From Thermococcus sp. LS1 (lineage in GTDB: Archaea; Methanobacteriota_B; Thermococci; Thermococcales; Thermococcaceae), in NCBI RefSeq assembly GCF_012027395.1, contig NZ_SNUJ01000003.1, positions 124,001 to 188,000 of the forward strand: a DNA stretch of 64,000 nt. The letters are read 5' to 3'. Under the pieces are notes generated by a model. That model was not told the DNA's origin, did not search any database, and saw nothing but the letters and a program-made list of their open reading frames with translations. The position numbers and the translations under genes are program-made. Below are positions 16,409-24,401 of this stretch, in pieces. Positions within the stretch are counted from its first letter, which is position 1. Each line of letters opens with the position of its first letter.

Positions 16409-17122
16409 TCAAAACTGCGTGAAGAGTCTTCCAAGCCAGGGAATCTTCTCCATGACGTCCATCTCTCTGAGTGCCAGCCAGAGAGAAGCCTGGTTGCTGG
16501 TGACTACTGGGACACCAAGGTCTTCCTCCAGAGGCTCGATGATCTCGAACGTTCTCAGGTTGGTGCAGCTTATGAAGATTGCATCAGCCTCGTCCACGAA
16601 GGTGGCCTTAGCTAAGCGGTAGGCCTCGTAGGGCTCGAGCTTCCCTATCTTGGTGTTGTCCTCTATGCCGAGACCCCTGATGTCGAGAACCTCGAAGTCG
16701 TTGGCCTCGAGGAACTCCTTCTCGCGTTCGTTTATCTCGTCGGTGTAAGGAGTTATCACGAGTATCGACTGGGCGTCGAGCATCTTCAGGGCCTCGACGA
16801 CGGCCGTGCTCGTGCTCACCACCGGAACGTTTACTTCGTTCTCTATCTTTGCCTCGAGCTCCTTCTCGAAGTCCTTGCCGCCAATGAATGAACCGCTCGT
16901 GCAGCCGTAGAGAATCAGCTCAACCCCTGCATCGCGGAGGAGCTTGGCGCTCTCCACCGCTAAAGCGTTCATCTTGATGAGCTCTTCCTCGGTGACGTTC
17001 CTGAGCGGAACCCTCGCGGTGTGCAGCGAGACCCCCTCGGGGATGGCCGAGTGAAGCTCCATCTCCATCGTGGTGTTCGAAGAGGGAACGATAAGACCGA
17101 GCCTGCCTCTCCATCCGTACAT
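16409..17122 (-). CDS. Maleate isomerase/Asp-Glu racemase family protein
   Basis: A 237-aa enzyme of the maleate cis-trans isomerase/arylmalonate decarboxylase family. The two Cys pockets are present: Cys74 in LYGCTSGSF and Cys186 in FISCTNLRTFEII. LGLIVPSSNTTME near 8-20 is the usual N-terminal substrate loop, and VVTSNQASLW near 213 the C-terminal motif. Substrate in Thermococcales is not known; racemisation or isomerisation of a small dicarboxylate is likely. ATG 17122 gives the family N-terminus. It is divergent from the nitroreductase gene over a short shared promoter region. Confidence 0.88.
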   Translation of the reverse strand: MYGWRGRLGLIVPSSNTTMEMELHSAIPEGVSLHTARVPLRNVTEEELIKMNALAVESAKLLRDAGVELILYGCTSGSFIGGKDFEKELEAKIENEVNVPVVSTSTAVVEALKMLDAQSILVITPYTDEINEREKEFLEANDFEVLDIRGLGIEDNTKIGKLEPYEAYRLAKATFVDEADAIFISCTNLRTFEIIEPLEEDLGVPVVTSNQASLWLALREMDVMEKIPWLGRLFTQF

Positions 17123-17219
17123 GCTTTCACCTTAGGGGGGATTACTCAAGGGCTCTCTTAAACCTTTGGTTTTGGAAAGACTGATTAACCTTCCCACTAA
17201 CGTTTCACCGGGTGATACT

Positions 17220-17828
17220 GTGGAGCTCGGCGAGGCAATACTCAAGAGGACTTCTGTGAGGTATTTTGAGGGGAGGGATGTTCCGGAGGATGCCATCAAG
17301 GCGCTCATCGAAGCGGCAGTGAGGGCACCTACCGCCAGCAGCCTCGAGAACTGGCTTTTCGTTGTTTTCAGGAGTGAGGAAGCACGGGAGAGGATTTACC
17401 ACCTGATAGCACGCGGGATGGAGGAGTACTATCGGGCGGTGAATCTCTCGGAAGAGAAGATAGAGAAGCTTAGAAAGAAGATGTACGAGGGGGGAATGTA
17501 CAGGGCGCCGGTTTACATAGCAGTTTTCATCGACAAACGTGTCCGCTTCCTTAAAGGTGAAGAGTTCGATGAGCCCGAGCTTCTCTGGAGCGTGGAGAGC
17601 GCGGCAATGGCGATACAGAATTTAATGCTCAAAGCAGTTGAGTTAGGCCTCGGTACTGTTTACGTAGGTGTTACGAACTTCAGGGGCATCGAGGAACAGG
17701 TCAGAACGCTGGCTGGCCTCGATGAGAACTACTATCTCGTCGGCGTCATACCTGTTGGCTATCCGCTGGAAAAAGCAGCACCACGGAAGCGGAGGAAGAC
17801 CCTCGAACAGGTCACTCGCTTCATCTAA
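17220..17828 (+). CDS. Nitroreductase family FMN protein
   Basis: A 203-aa flavoprotein of the nitroreductase family, which reduces quinones, nitro compounds or flavins. The FMN-binding N-terminus is ILKRTSVRYFEG near 6-17. PTASSLENWLFVVF near 38 fills the PSA-x-N-x-QPW position with altered residues. SAAMAIQNLMLKAVELGLGTVYVG near 125 and the C-terminal GVIPVGYPLE are family marks. GTG 17220 is taken as start because GGGTGAT lies 3 nt upstream; 18 in-frame codons further left have no site. The natural substrate is unknown. Confidence 0.85.
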   Translation: MELGEAILKRTSVRYFEGRDVPEDAIKALIEAAVRAPTASSLENWLFVVFRSEEARERIYHLIARGMEEYYRAVNLSEEKIEKLRKKMYEGGMYRAPVYIAVFIDKRVRFLKGEEFDEPELLWSVESAAMAIQNLMLKAVELGLGTVYVGVTNFRGIEEQVRTLAGLDENYYLVGVIPVGYPLEKAAPRKRRKTLEQVTRFI

Positions 17829-17869
17829 ACGTTTTTATTCTCCCTCCCTCAATTCCTTTTGGTGAAAGG

Positions 17870-18196
17870 ATGATAGAGTTCGTCATACTCCTCGGTGTCA
17901 TCGGCGGCTGGATAATAGTGGCTTCGACGCTATTCCTGATGCTTGCTCTTGGAAAGATGTGGGGGTTAACTGGGGTTCTGCTCCTCGTTCTGGCCATTCA
18001 GATAAACCACTGGCTCAAGAGGAAGTACATGGGCGCCATAGTTGACGCCACGCCGAGGGCGAAGGAGATAGCGGCCCACATTTTCGAGATGAACGAGCTG
18101 ATACTCCTTTCCTCATATCTCATCTCGATCGTCCTCTATGTCGTCATTCAAAAGTACGTCGAGATTGTGATCAAGTTCCCGCATATGGTGGGGTGA
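17870..18196 (+). CDS. Small membrane protein of unknown function
   Basis: A 108-aa protein with membrane segments near 4-28, 32-48 and 78-97, separated by a charged loop (WLKRKYMGAIVDATPRAKE). No named family is recognised. The ATG follows GGTGAAAGG. It ends 5 nt before thiI, so it is probably co-transcribed with thiI, but this gives no clear clue to its job. Confidence 0.7.
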   Translation: MIEFVILLGVIGGWIIVASTLFLMLALGKMWGLTGVLLLVLAIQINHWLKRKYMGAIVDATPRAKEIAAHIFEMNELILLSSYLISIVLYVVIQKYVEIVIKFPHMVG

Positions 18197-18201
18197 TATT
18201 C

Positions 18202-19347
18202 ATGTTCAACGTCGTTATAGTCCGCTACGGTGAGATAGGCACGAAGTCGAGGCAGACGAGGAGATGGTTCGAGAACATCCTCATGAACAACATCCGTGAG
18301 GCCCTGGTGAGTGAGGAAGTAGAGTTCAAGAAGGTAGAAGCAAAGCACGGGAGGGTTCTTGTAAAGACAAACAGGGCTGAAGAGGCCGTTGAGGTTCTTA
18401 AGCGGGTCTTCGGCATAGTCTCGCTTTCCCCGGCGATGGAGATCGACGCAGAAATGGAGAAGATCAACAGGACGGCCCGCAAGCTGTTCCGCAGAAAGAA
18501 GAGGGGACTTGGATTAGAAAAACCTCGCTTTAGGGTAACCGCGAGGCGCATAACCAAGGAGTTCCCTCTGAAGAGTCCGGAGATCCAGGCGAAGGTCGGC
18601 GAGTACATCCTCGAGAACGAAGAGAGCGAGGTGAATCTCCACGAGTATGACATAGAAGTTGGCGTTGAGCTGATGGAGGGCAAGGCCTACATCTTCGTGG
18701 ACAAGGTCAAAGCCTGGGGTGGCCTTCCCATCGGCACTCAGGGCAAGGTCGTGGCTCTGCTCAGCGGCGGCATTGATTCACCGGTTGCCGCTTTCCTCAT
18801 GATGAAGCGCGGTGTGGAGGTAATCCCGGTGCACATCTACATGGGCGAGAAGACCCTCGAAAAGGTCAGGAAGATATGGAACCAGCTCAAGAAGTACGGC
18901 TACGGCGGCAAGGGCGAGCTGATTGTGGTTAAACCTAAAGAGCGCGAAAGAATTCTTCAGAAGCTCAAGGAGCTCAAAAAGGAGAACTACACCTGCGTCT
19001 TCTGCAAGTTCATGATGGTTCGCCACGCCGATAGAATCGCGAGGGACTTTGGGGCAAAGGGCATCGTGATGGGTGACTCCCTCGGCCAGGTAGCCTCTCA
19101 AACCCTGGAGAACATGTACATCGTCAGCCAGGCGAGCGATCTGCCGATTTACCGCCCGCTCATAGGCATGGACAAGGAGGAAATCGTCAAAATAGCAAAG
19201 GAGATAGGCACCTTTGAGCTGTCCACTCTCCCTGAGGACGAGATTCCCTTTATACCAAGGCATCCAGTGATAAGGGGTTCCTGGGAGGAGTTCAGAAAGC
19301 TCTACAAGGCCGTCTTCGGCGAAGAACCGAAAAATAGGGCATGTTGA
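18202..19347 (+). CDS. thiI: tRNA 4-thiouridine synthetase ThiI
   Basis: Adds sulfur to U8 of tRNA (and may supply thiamine thiazole sulfur). The 381-aa product has an N-terminal ferredoxin-like region, a THUMP domain (~60-165) and a PP-loop ATPase near 180, VVALLSGGIDSPVAAFLMMKRG. NYTCVFCKFMMVRHA near 263 carries the CxxC pair. There is no rhodanese domain, so sulfur delivery must differ from E. coli. The ATG at 18202 follows GGGGTGAT; the GTG three codons earlier lies in that site. A shorter ThiI-like PP-loop protein is encoded 600 nt downstream. Confidence 0.95.
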   Translation: MFNVVIVRYGEIGTKSRQTRRWFENILMNNIREALVSEEVEFKKVEAKHGRVLVKTNRAEEAVEVLKRVFGIVSLSPAMEIDAEMEKINRTARKLFRRKKRGLGLEKPRFRVTARRITKEFPLKSPEIQAKVGEYILENEESEVNLHEYDIEVGVELMEGKAYIFVDKVKAWGGLPIGTQGKVVALLSGGIDSPVAAFLMMKRGVEVIPVHIYMGEKTLEKVRKIWNQLKKYGYGGKGELIVVKPKERERILQKLKELKKENYTCVFCKFMMVRHADRIARDFGAKGIVMGDSLGQVASQTLENMYIVSQASDLPIYRPLIGMDKEEIVKIAKEIGTFELSTLPEDEIPFIPRHPVIRGSWEEFRKLYKAVFGEEPKNRAC

Positions 19348-19356
19348 GGTGATGTT

Positions 19357-19911
19357 ATGGAGTCGACAAAACTCCCGGCATACATCTCCCTCCTCCTACC
19401 ACTCGTATTTCTTATTGGGCTGATCGTTGTCATTTACCATAACCCCTGGTTTTCATTCACCGACAACGCCCTCAGCGACATGGGGTCAGTACGGAATCCC
19501 GTGAACTACTACTTCAACGGCTTTCTTATGCTGTTTGCAGTTTTGGGCTTCATAGCCTCGCTCGGAGCCTTCAAGAACGGTCTCTCTTATCTCATGCCCA
19601 TCGCCATGGTCTCGCTTTTCCTTGTTGGCATCTTTCCTGAGGAATATCCCCTACATACTCCTTCAGCAATTCTCTTCTATGTTTTGGCGCTAGCCGATAT
19701 AGTCCTCATAGGGCTCAAGCTCGCTCGTTCTGGCCTTTCCGTCGGGATGCTCTGGGCAATTCTTTCGGTTGTTACTTTTGTGGTGATGCTCTACATGGTG
19801 AAAGCTCGCGTTTTCAAGGGCCTTGCCATCCCCGAGCTTATAGGTGCAGCCATGATACTGGCCTGGTTCATCTACATCGGCCTCCTTCAGCTCAAGGGTT
19901 TGGAACTCTAA
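19357..19911 (+). CDS. DUF998 membrane protein
   Basis: A 184-aa polytopic protein of the DUF998 family. Six hydrophobic segments are seen, and the family motif FTDNALSDMGSVRNP near 32-46 and IFPEEYPLHTPSAILFY near 92 are clear. The ATG follows AGGTGAT, 10 nt past thiI, so it is probably read with thiI. No function is known for the family. Confidence 0.85.
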   Translation: MESTKLPAYISLLLPLVFLIGLIVVIYHNPWFSFTDNALSDMGSVRNPVNYYFNGFLMLFAVLGFIASLGAFKNGLSYLMPIAMVSLFLVGIFPEEYPLHTPSAILFYVLALADIVLIGLKLARSGLSVGMLWAILSVVTFVVMLYMVKARVFKGLAIPELIGAAMILAWFIYIGLLQLKGLEL

Positions 19912-19953
19912 GTTGCGGAAAACTTCATATATCCTTTTTTCCTGCCCTTGGAT

Positions 19954-20544
19954 ATGAAGGCCGTTGCACTGCTCAGCTCGGGCATTGATTCTCCAGTGGC
20001 GATATACCTCATGCTCAGAAAGGGCATGGAGATAACGCCGGTCCACTTCAAGCAGAGCGATAAGAAGGAGTCAAAAGTTCTGGAGCTCTGCGAGATTCTG
20101 AGTAAGTACGGGAAGCTCAACGAGCCCGTAATCGTTGATGCTTACGAGGAACAGGCGCCGATCTTTTCCAAGCTGGTCGAGATTGGAAAGGCCAAGTGGA
20201 CGTGTCTTTTCTGCAAATACACGATGCTGAGGAAGGCCTGCAGGGTTGGGCATGAAATCGGAGCAAAGGCTATAGTTACGGGCGACTCTCTCGGGCAAGT
20301 GGCATCGCAGACCCTCGACAACCTGCTGATAATAAGTCAGGCGAGTGATCTGCCTATTTTGAGGCCCCTCATCGGCCTCGACAAGGAGGAGATAGTCAAA
20401 ATAGCAAAGGAGATAGGCACGTTCGAAATAAGCATAGAACCTGAAGAGCCCTGTCCATTCGTGCCGAAGTATCCGGTGGTGCGCGGCTCCCTTGGAGAGT
20501 TCGAGAAGATAAGGGAGAAACTCGTGAGGGAAGGGGTGCTTTGA
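19954..20544 (+). CDS. Stand-alone ThiI-type PP-loop ATPase (no THUMP domain)
   Basis: A 196-aa protein homologous to the C-terminal half of ThiI. It opens KAVALLSSGIDSPVAIYLML (PP-loop, SxGxDS). It keeps KWTCLFCKYTMLRKA with the CxxC, GDSLGQVASQTLDN, ISQASDLPILRPLIG and DKEEIVKIAKEIGTFE, all nearly identical to ThiI at 18202. The N-terminal ferredoxin-like and THUMP regions that bind tRNA are missing from the start, not lost by truncation. A TATA box about 28 bp before ATG 19954 suggests leaderless mRNA. A role in thiolation of a different tRNA site or small molecule is inference. Confidence 0.85.
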   Translation: MKAVALLSSGIDSPVAIYLMLRKGMEITPVHFKQSDKKESKVLELCEILSKYGKLNEPVIVDAYEEQAPIFSKLVEIGKAKWTCLFCKYTMLRKACRVGHEIGAKAIVTGDSLGQVASQTLDNLLIISQASDLPILRPLIGLDKEEIVKIAKEIGTFEISIEPEEPCPFVPKYPVVRGSLGEFEKIREKLVREGVL

Positions 20545-20547
20545 AGC

Positions 20548-20622
20548 ATCTCATTCCTCGCATGAGATTCTCTCAAGCCCACATCGAGGATGCTGGTGCA
20601 GTTCCTTATACGGGCATCCTCG
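20548..20622. other. Two stem-loops between converging genes
   Basis: Hairpin 1 has arms ATCTCAT (20548-20554) and ATGAGAT (20562-20568). Hairpin 2 has perfect 9-bp arms CGAGGATGC (20585-20593) and GCATCCTCG (20614-20622) with a 20-nt loop. No oligo-T run follows, so this is not a classic archaeal terminator. A small structured RNA is possible; no C/D boxes were found. Confidence 0.4.
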
Positions 20623-20635
20623 GACACACCACTGG

Positions 20636-21556
20636 TCACCACGGGCTGAGTATCTTGTAAGCTTTCACCCCCTTTGTTGTCTGGACGTAAACGATGTTTC
20701 CTTCGAGTTTGACTTTTAGTGGTCTCTCACCGTCTTCAAATTCCGTGCACGCGATTTTAATCAGCCTGCCTGCAGTGAAAACACAGACCCCGTTTTTTTC
20801 GTTTCCAATTTCGTCGTGAAGGTAGTATGCGACAGCTACATATTTTCCGTTGGTATCCAACGGCAATTTAACTCCGAGGGGATGACCTTCGATAGTAGCA
20901 ACTTCTTTTCTCCTCAAATTGCCTCCTTCTATGAGATACAGAAATGCTTTTGTCTCTCCGGAGAGGGTTCCAACACTGTAGTACCCCAACGTAACATATA
21001 CCCTGTTATCAACAATTTTAACGTGTGAAATGTGAGCTTTAGGGACATCCAGGCAATACTTTTTATCCGTACTCCCCGTTGAAGGATTTACGAAATAAAT
21101 GCAAGAGTTTGAGCCGTACGGGTCAGACCTCACGAACACAAGACTGTTTCGTACGTACTGATCTGGAAAGCCGGAGAAGTGCCGCCACCATTTAAGGGGT
21201 AGGTTGTAATCAAATAATGCCGCATTAATCCCTGCCGAGGGATCACCAAGGTAATACGAATAAACAAAAATCCCTTCGGGAATGCAAAAGAAGTGTTCCC
21301 CCAAAAATCCTCTGAGGGTTATATTTGCTTTCTTATTCTCCCCAAAAGAAAGCGTGAAGTTCACAAGGTGATCGAGCCTGTATTGATAGTATTCCGCTTT
21401 CACTTGAAGGTCTGGTGGACATTGTATAAATCCTGAAGCACTGCTATCAAAATTTGCTCTCTCTGCGTCTGTGGGAATAAGTAAGCCTTTGGGAGAGAAA
21501 TAAAACAGGAGCAGGAGGATGAAACCCAGGATTATTGCCTTTTTCTTTTTGTTCAC
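20636..21556 (-). CDS. Secreted/membrane-anchored protein, tandem paralog A
   Basis: A 306-aa protein with an N-terminal signal/anchor (KKKKAIILGFILLLLFYF). The remaining extracellular part is rich in beta-strand-like repeats and Tyr (YVTLGYYSVG, KYVAVAYYLHDE, VYVQTTKGVKAY), suggestive of a beta-propeller. It shares HLVNFTLS, ATIEGHPLGVK, EKNGVCVFTAGRL and the C-terminal VYVQTTKGVKAY with the gene at 21596, so the two are a tandem duplication. Start GTG 21556 has GGTGAT upstream. Function is unknown; a surface role is inferred from the signal sequence. Thermococcales-restricted families of this kind are common. Confidence 0.75.
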   Translation of the reverse strand: MNKKKKAIILGFILLLLFYFSPKGLLIPTDAERANFDSSASGFIQCPPDLQVKAEYYQYRLDHLVNFTLSFGENKKANITLRGFLGEHFFCIPEGIFVYSYYLGDPSAGINAALFDYNLPLKWWRHFSGFPDQYVRNSLVFVRSDPYGSNSCIYFVNPSTGSTDKKYCLDVPKAHISHVKIVDNRVYVTLGYYSVGTLSGETKAFLYLIEGGNLRRKEVATIEGHPLGVKLPLDTNGKYVAVAYYLHDEIGNEKNGVCVFTAGRLIKIACTEFEDGERPLKVKLEGNIVYVQTTKGVKAYKILSPW

Positions 21557-21595
21557 AGTCCATCACCTTGCTACCAACCCATTTTTCGTATTAGA

Positions 21596-22588
21596 TTACC
21601 CCAAGCTGAGTATCATATACGCTTTCACTCCCTTAGTTGTTTGTACGTACACGATGTTTTCTTCGAGTTTGATGTTCACAGGCCTTTCGCCGTTTTCAAA
21701 TTCCTTACAGGCGATTTTCCTTAAGCGCTCTGCTGTGAACACGCAAACGCCGTTCTTCTCGTTCCTGAGCTCGTCCCGAAGGTAGTAAGCCACCGCCACA
21801 TATTCATCGTTGGCGTCAATCAGCAGTCTAACACCGAGGGGGTGCCCTTCAATCGTGGCGATTTCACTCTTTTTCACCTCCTCGGCCCTCACGAGGTATA
21901 TCAGCGCCCTCGTTTTCCACAGATCAATGTCATAGTAGCCCACTGTATAGTACACCGTCTCACCCAGAATCCTTATGTGTGAGATGTATGGTTCCCTGAC
22001 GTCAGGGCATATCTTCCTGCTTACGTTCCCGTCAGAGGTGTTCACAAAGTAAATGCACGAATCCACGAGGATTATGCTCCCATTGTGGTACATTTCCGGG
22101 AAGGCCCGGTATTTTTCCTTCCATATGAGGGTTAAGTTGTAGTCAAACAGCGCCACGGAGCTTCTCCGTTCTCCCGGGTAGTATGAATATACGACTACCC
22201 CCTCGGGAACGCAGAAATAATTTCCTTCCACACCTTCTAAGGTCACGTTCGCCTTCAGCGTTCCGTTAAGGAAGAGGGTGAAGTTCACGAGATGCTCAAG
22301 TCCGCTCTGGTAGTACTGAGATTTAACTTGGATTACCGGTAAACATTGAATGAAACCAGTAGTCTCTCCCTCAAAATTAACTTCATCAGTTGCTATCGGA
22401 ACAAGTGTCTTATTATCGCCTGTTTCGTTGACACTTATTGAGATGCTGGACTTATTTTGTAAATGTAATCCTTCACCCTCATTAGGAGGAGACGAGTCAT
22501 CTTTTTGAATGATAAACAAAGAAACAGCGAAAACAAAAATTAAAAATCCTGCCAAAATCTTTTGTCGTTCTTCATGACACTCCACCAT
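21596..22588 (-). CDS. Secreted/membrane-anchored protein, tandem paralog B
   Basis: A 330-aa paralog of the preceding downstream gene. The signal/anchor is near 10-28 (ILAGFLIFVFAVSLFII), followed by a low-complexity linker and then the conserved domain (EHLVNFTLFLNG, VPEGVVVYSYYPGE, ATIEGHPLGVR, NGVCVFTAERLRKIAC). It differs from paralog A by a longer linker after the anchor. The ATG at 22588 has a GGTGGT-like site. Forty nt separate it from paralog A, so they are probably one operon. Function is not recognised. Confidence 0.75.
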   Translation of the reverse strand: MVECHEERQKILAGFLIFVFAVSLFIIQKDDSSPPNEGEGLHLQNKSSISISVNETGDNKTLVPIATDEVNFEGETTGFIQCLPVIQVKSQYYQSGLEHLVNFTLFLNGTLKANVTLEGVEGNYFCVPEGVVVYSYYPGERRSSVALFDYNLTLIWKEKYRAFPEMYHNGSIILVDSCIYFVNTSDGNVSRKICPDVREPYISHIRILGETVYYTVGYYDIDLWKTRALIYLVRAEEVKKSEIATIEGHPLGVRLLIDANDEYVAVAYYLRDELRNEKNGVCVFTAERLRKIACKEFENGERPVNIKLEENIVYVQTTKGVKAYMILSLG

Positions 22589-22670
22589 TTACCACCTTAT
22601 TACCCAGTCCCATCCACATTGGCTCCCATACTCTCCCCGAGTACAGACTACAAAATTCTGGGATCTATGT

Positions 22671-22823
22671 CTATTCTCTCATTCTCATGTCGATTTGGAC
22701 TACTTCCGTAAACGTCAGTTCAGCTGCTTGCTGATAGTAGGCTATGAACCACTTCAAGTCCACGTCAGCTCTAACTGGATGGACTTTTTTAACGTGCTCT
22801 TGGACAATTATCAACTTCCGCAT
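22671..22823 (-). CDS. Small protein of 50 aa, unknown
   Basis: Reading the minus strand gives an ATG at 22823 and a TAG at 22671-22673, encoding MRKLIIVQEHVKKVHPVRAD then VDLKWFIAYYQQAAEL and a charged end MRMRE. A TATA box (minus GTTATATACA, about 22868-22876) lies ~50 bp upstream, and AGGGGCGA lies next to the ATG. The codons look sensible and the product is a soluble helix-rich peptide. It could instead be the remnant of a larger gene. It is otherwise unannotated sequence between the paralogs and the cysteine synthase gene. Confidence 0.45.
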   Translation of the reverse strand: MRKLIIVQEHVKKVHPVRADVDLKWFIAYYQQAAELTFTEVVQIDMRMRE

Positions 22824-23067
22824 TCGCCCCTTCCCCAACAAGGCTGTTAAATGTAATTACTCAAAGCTGTATATAACACTTTCGTCTTTGAAATATATAA
22901 ATTAAACCCACGTTAAATTACATGGAAACATGTTTGATAATACAACGTTCAAATTATATCAAAGGAGTACTGGTGAACAAACCGATTTAGTACCCAATTT
23001 TGTGTATAACTGTTCGTTTAAGGAAAGCTTTTAAGGTCTTTGCCGGAGCCTTTTATGGTGATGGCAA
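22824..23067. other. AT-rich intergenic region with divergent TATA boxes
   Basis: Two TATA boxes point in opposite directions: 22868-22876 (minus) and about 22893-22901 (plus, ATATATAAAT). The plus one lies ~27 bp before an ATG at 22922 that opens only a 22-codon frame. A third box, CTTTTAAGG near 23026-23034, serves the cysteine synthase gene, with GGTGAT at 23057-23062. Confidence 0.4.
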
Positions 23068-23971
23068 ATGAACGTGTTTAACAACACACTGGAGCTGTTC
23101 GAAAAGTACAAGCCGACCCCCCTTGTTAGGCTTTCCACCGAGAGGGGGGATGTATTTTGCCAAGTTAGAGTTCTTTAACCCCTTCAGCAGGAGCATTAAG
23201 GACAGGGCCGTTTTTAACATGCTTATGAAGGCCATCGAGCGCGGGGACATCAACGGCACGAGGAAGCTTTTTGAGGCAACTTCCGGCAACGTCGGGATTT
23301 CTCTGGCGGCGCTCAGCAACGTTCTGGGAATAGAGTTCAGGGCATACCTGCCAAAGCCGACACCAAAGGCCACCCAGGTTCTGCTCAGAGTACTTGGTGC
23401 GGATGTTGTCATGACTAACTTCGAGACCATAGACCCCACTATGGTTCAGTACGTCGTCGAAGAAGCAAAGAAGGCTGGAGCGGCTAACCTCAACCAGTTC
23501 GAGAACGACGACAACTTCGAGGCCCACTACCGCTTTACCGCCAGGGAGATAGACGAGCAGCTGAAAAGCATAGGTAAAAAGCCCGACGTTGTGATAGCAG
23601 GCATAGGTACTTCGGGCCACATAGCAGGTCTGGCAAAGTACTTCAAGGAGCGCTACGATACAACCGTTGTGGGCGTCGTCCCGGCGAAGGGTGAGAAGAT
23701 CCCCGGCATAAAGCGCCTTGAAACAAAGCCCAAGTGGTACTTCCAGGTGGACATAGACAGGGTCGTGGAGATAACCCGGAACGAAGCCATTGAGGGTGCC
23801 CTCAGCGTGGCACGCAGAGACGGTCTCTTGATAGGACTCAGCTCTGGAGCAGTGGTCAAAGCGTACGAAAAAGTCTCCAGCGAATTTGGTGAGAAAACCT
23901 ACGTCCTAATCTTCCCGGACGATGGGTTTAAATACGTAGAGATATTTGAGGGTTACCTGGGGATTACATGA
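23068..23971 (+). CDS. PLP-dependent cysteine synthase family protein, frameshifted near the N-terminus
   Basis: Beta-replacing PLP enzyme that would make cysteine from an activated serine. The true start is ATG 23068 (GGTGAT upstream), reading MNVFNNTLELFEKYKPTPLV to ~23150. A single-base excess near GGGGGG or TTTT (23143-23158) then shifts the frame, and AKLEFFNPFSRSIKDR continues in the next frame. The PLP Lys is in SIKDR. TSGNVGISLAALSN and GIGTSGHIAGL bind the substrate and phosphate. It ends overlapping the next gene as ATGA. As given, translation from 23068 stops after ~36 codons. The cause may be a mutation or a base-call error. Confidence 0.85.
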
Positions 23972-24282
23972 AAAGGTTAACCCTCGCCACCTATCTTCTT
24001 TTCCTTAACGGCTTTCTGCTTCTGTATTATGCTTACTCCTTTGGTTCAGTATTTTACCTGGCCTTCGGCCTGCTGAGCATGGCTCTCGCATACGGCCTCA
24101 CGCGGGAGAACCGGACTGCCATAAAAATCGCCCTTATCTACGCTGCAATAGAGTTCTTCTTCGCGTTGCTGTTCCTGATAGCGGGCAACATATGGTCTGT
24201 CGTTGATGCCGCGGTGAGCTTTTTCATACTGCATGACATACTTGGTTATGTCCAGGATGTTGCAAGAAAGGAGGACATATAA
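23968..24282 (+). CDS. Small polytopic membrane protein, unknown
   Basis: A 104-aa protein with four hydrophobic segments (near 4-22, 25-42, 50-70, 74-92). Its ATG overlaps the cysteine synthase stop (ATGA), so translation is coupled. No family is recognised. The tail YVQDVARKEDI is charged and probably cytosolic. Confidence 0.75.
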   Translation: MKRLTLATYLLFLNGFLLLYYAYSFGSVFYLAFGLLSMALAYGLTRENRTAIKIALIYAAIEFFFALLFLIAGNIWSVVDAAVSFFILHDILGYVQDVARKEDI

Positions 24283-24401
24283 GGTTTTGATTGATTTTTA
24301 ACCTCTAACTTTCTGTGGTCCAGTTGTGCAGTTACAAAACTTTTTTTAACAACTGCTGCCAACTTTGTAGTAATGATGATAATGTTATGGGGGGACCACT
24401 T

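Noticed and set aside
22922-22990. Leaderless 22-codon frame after a good TATA box (plus strand)
   Set aside because: Too short to support; no ribosome binding site and no link to the next gene. Its TATA box was noted as part of the intergenic region.
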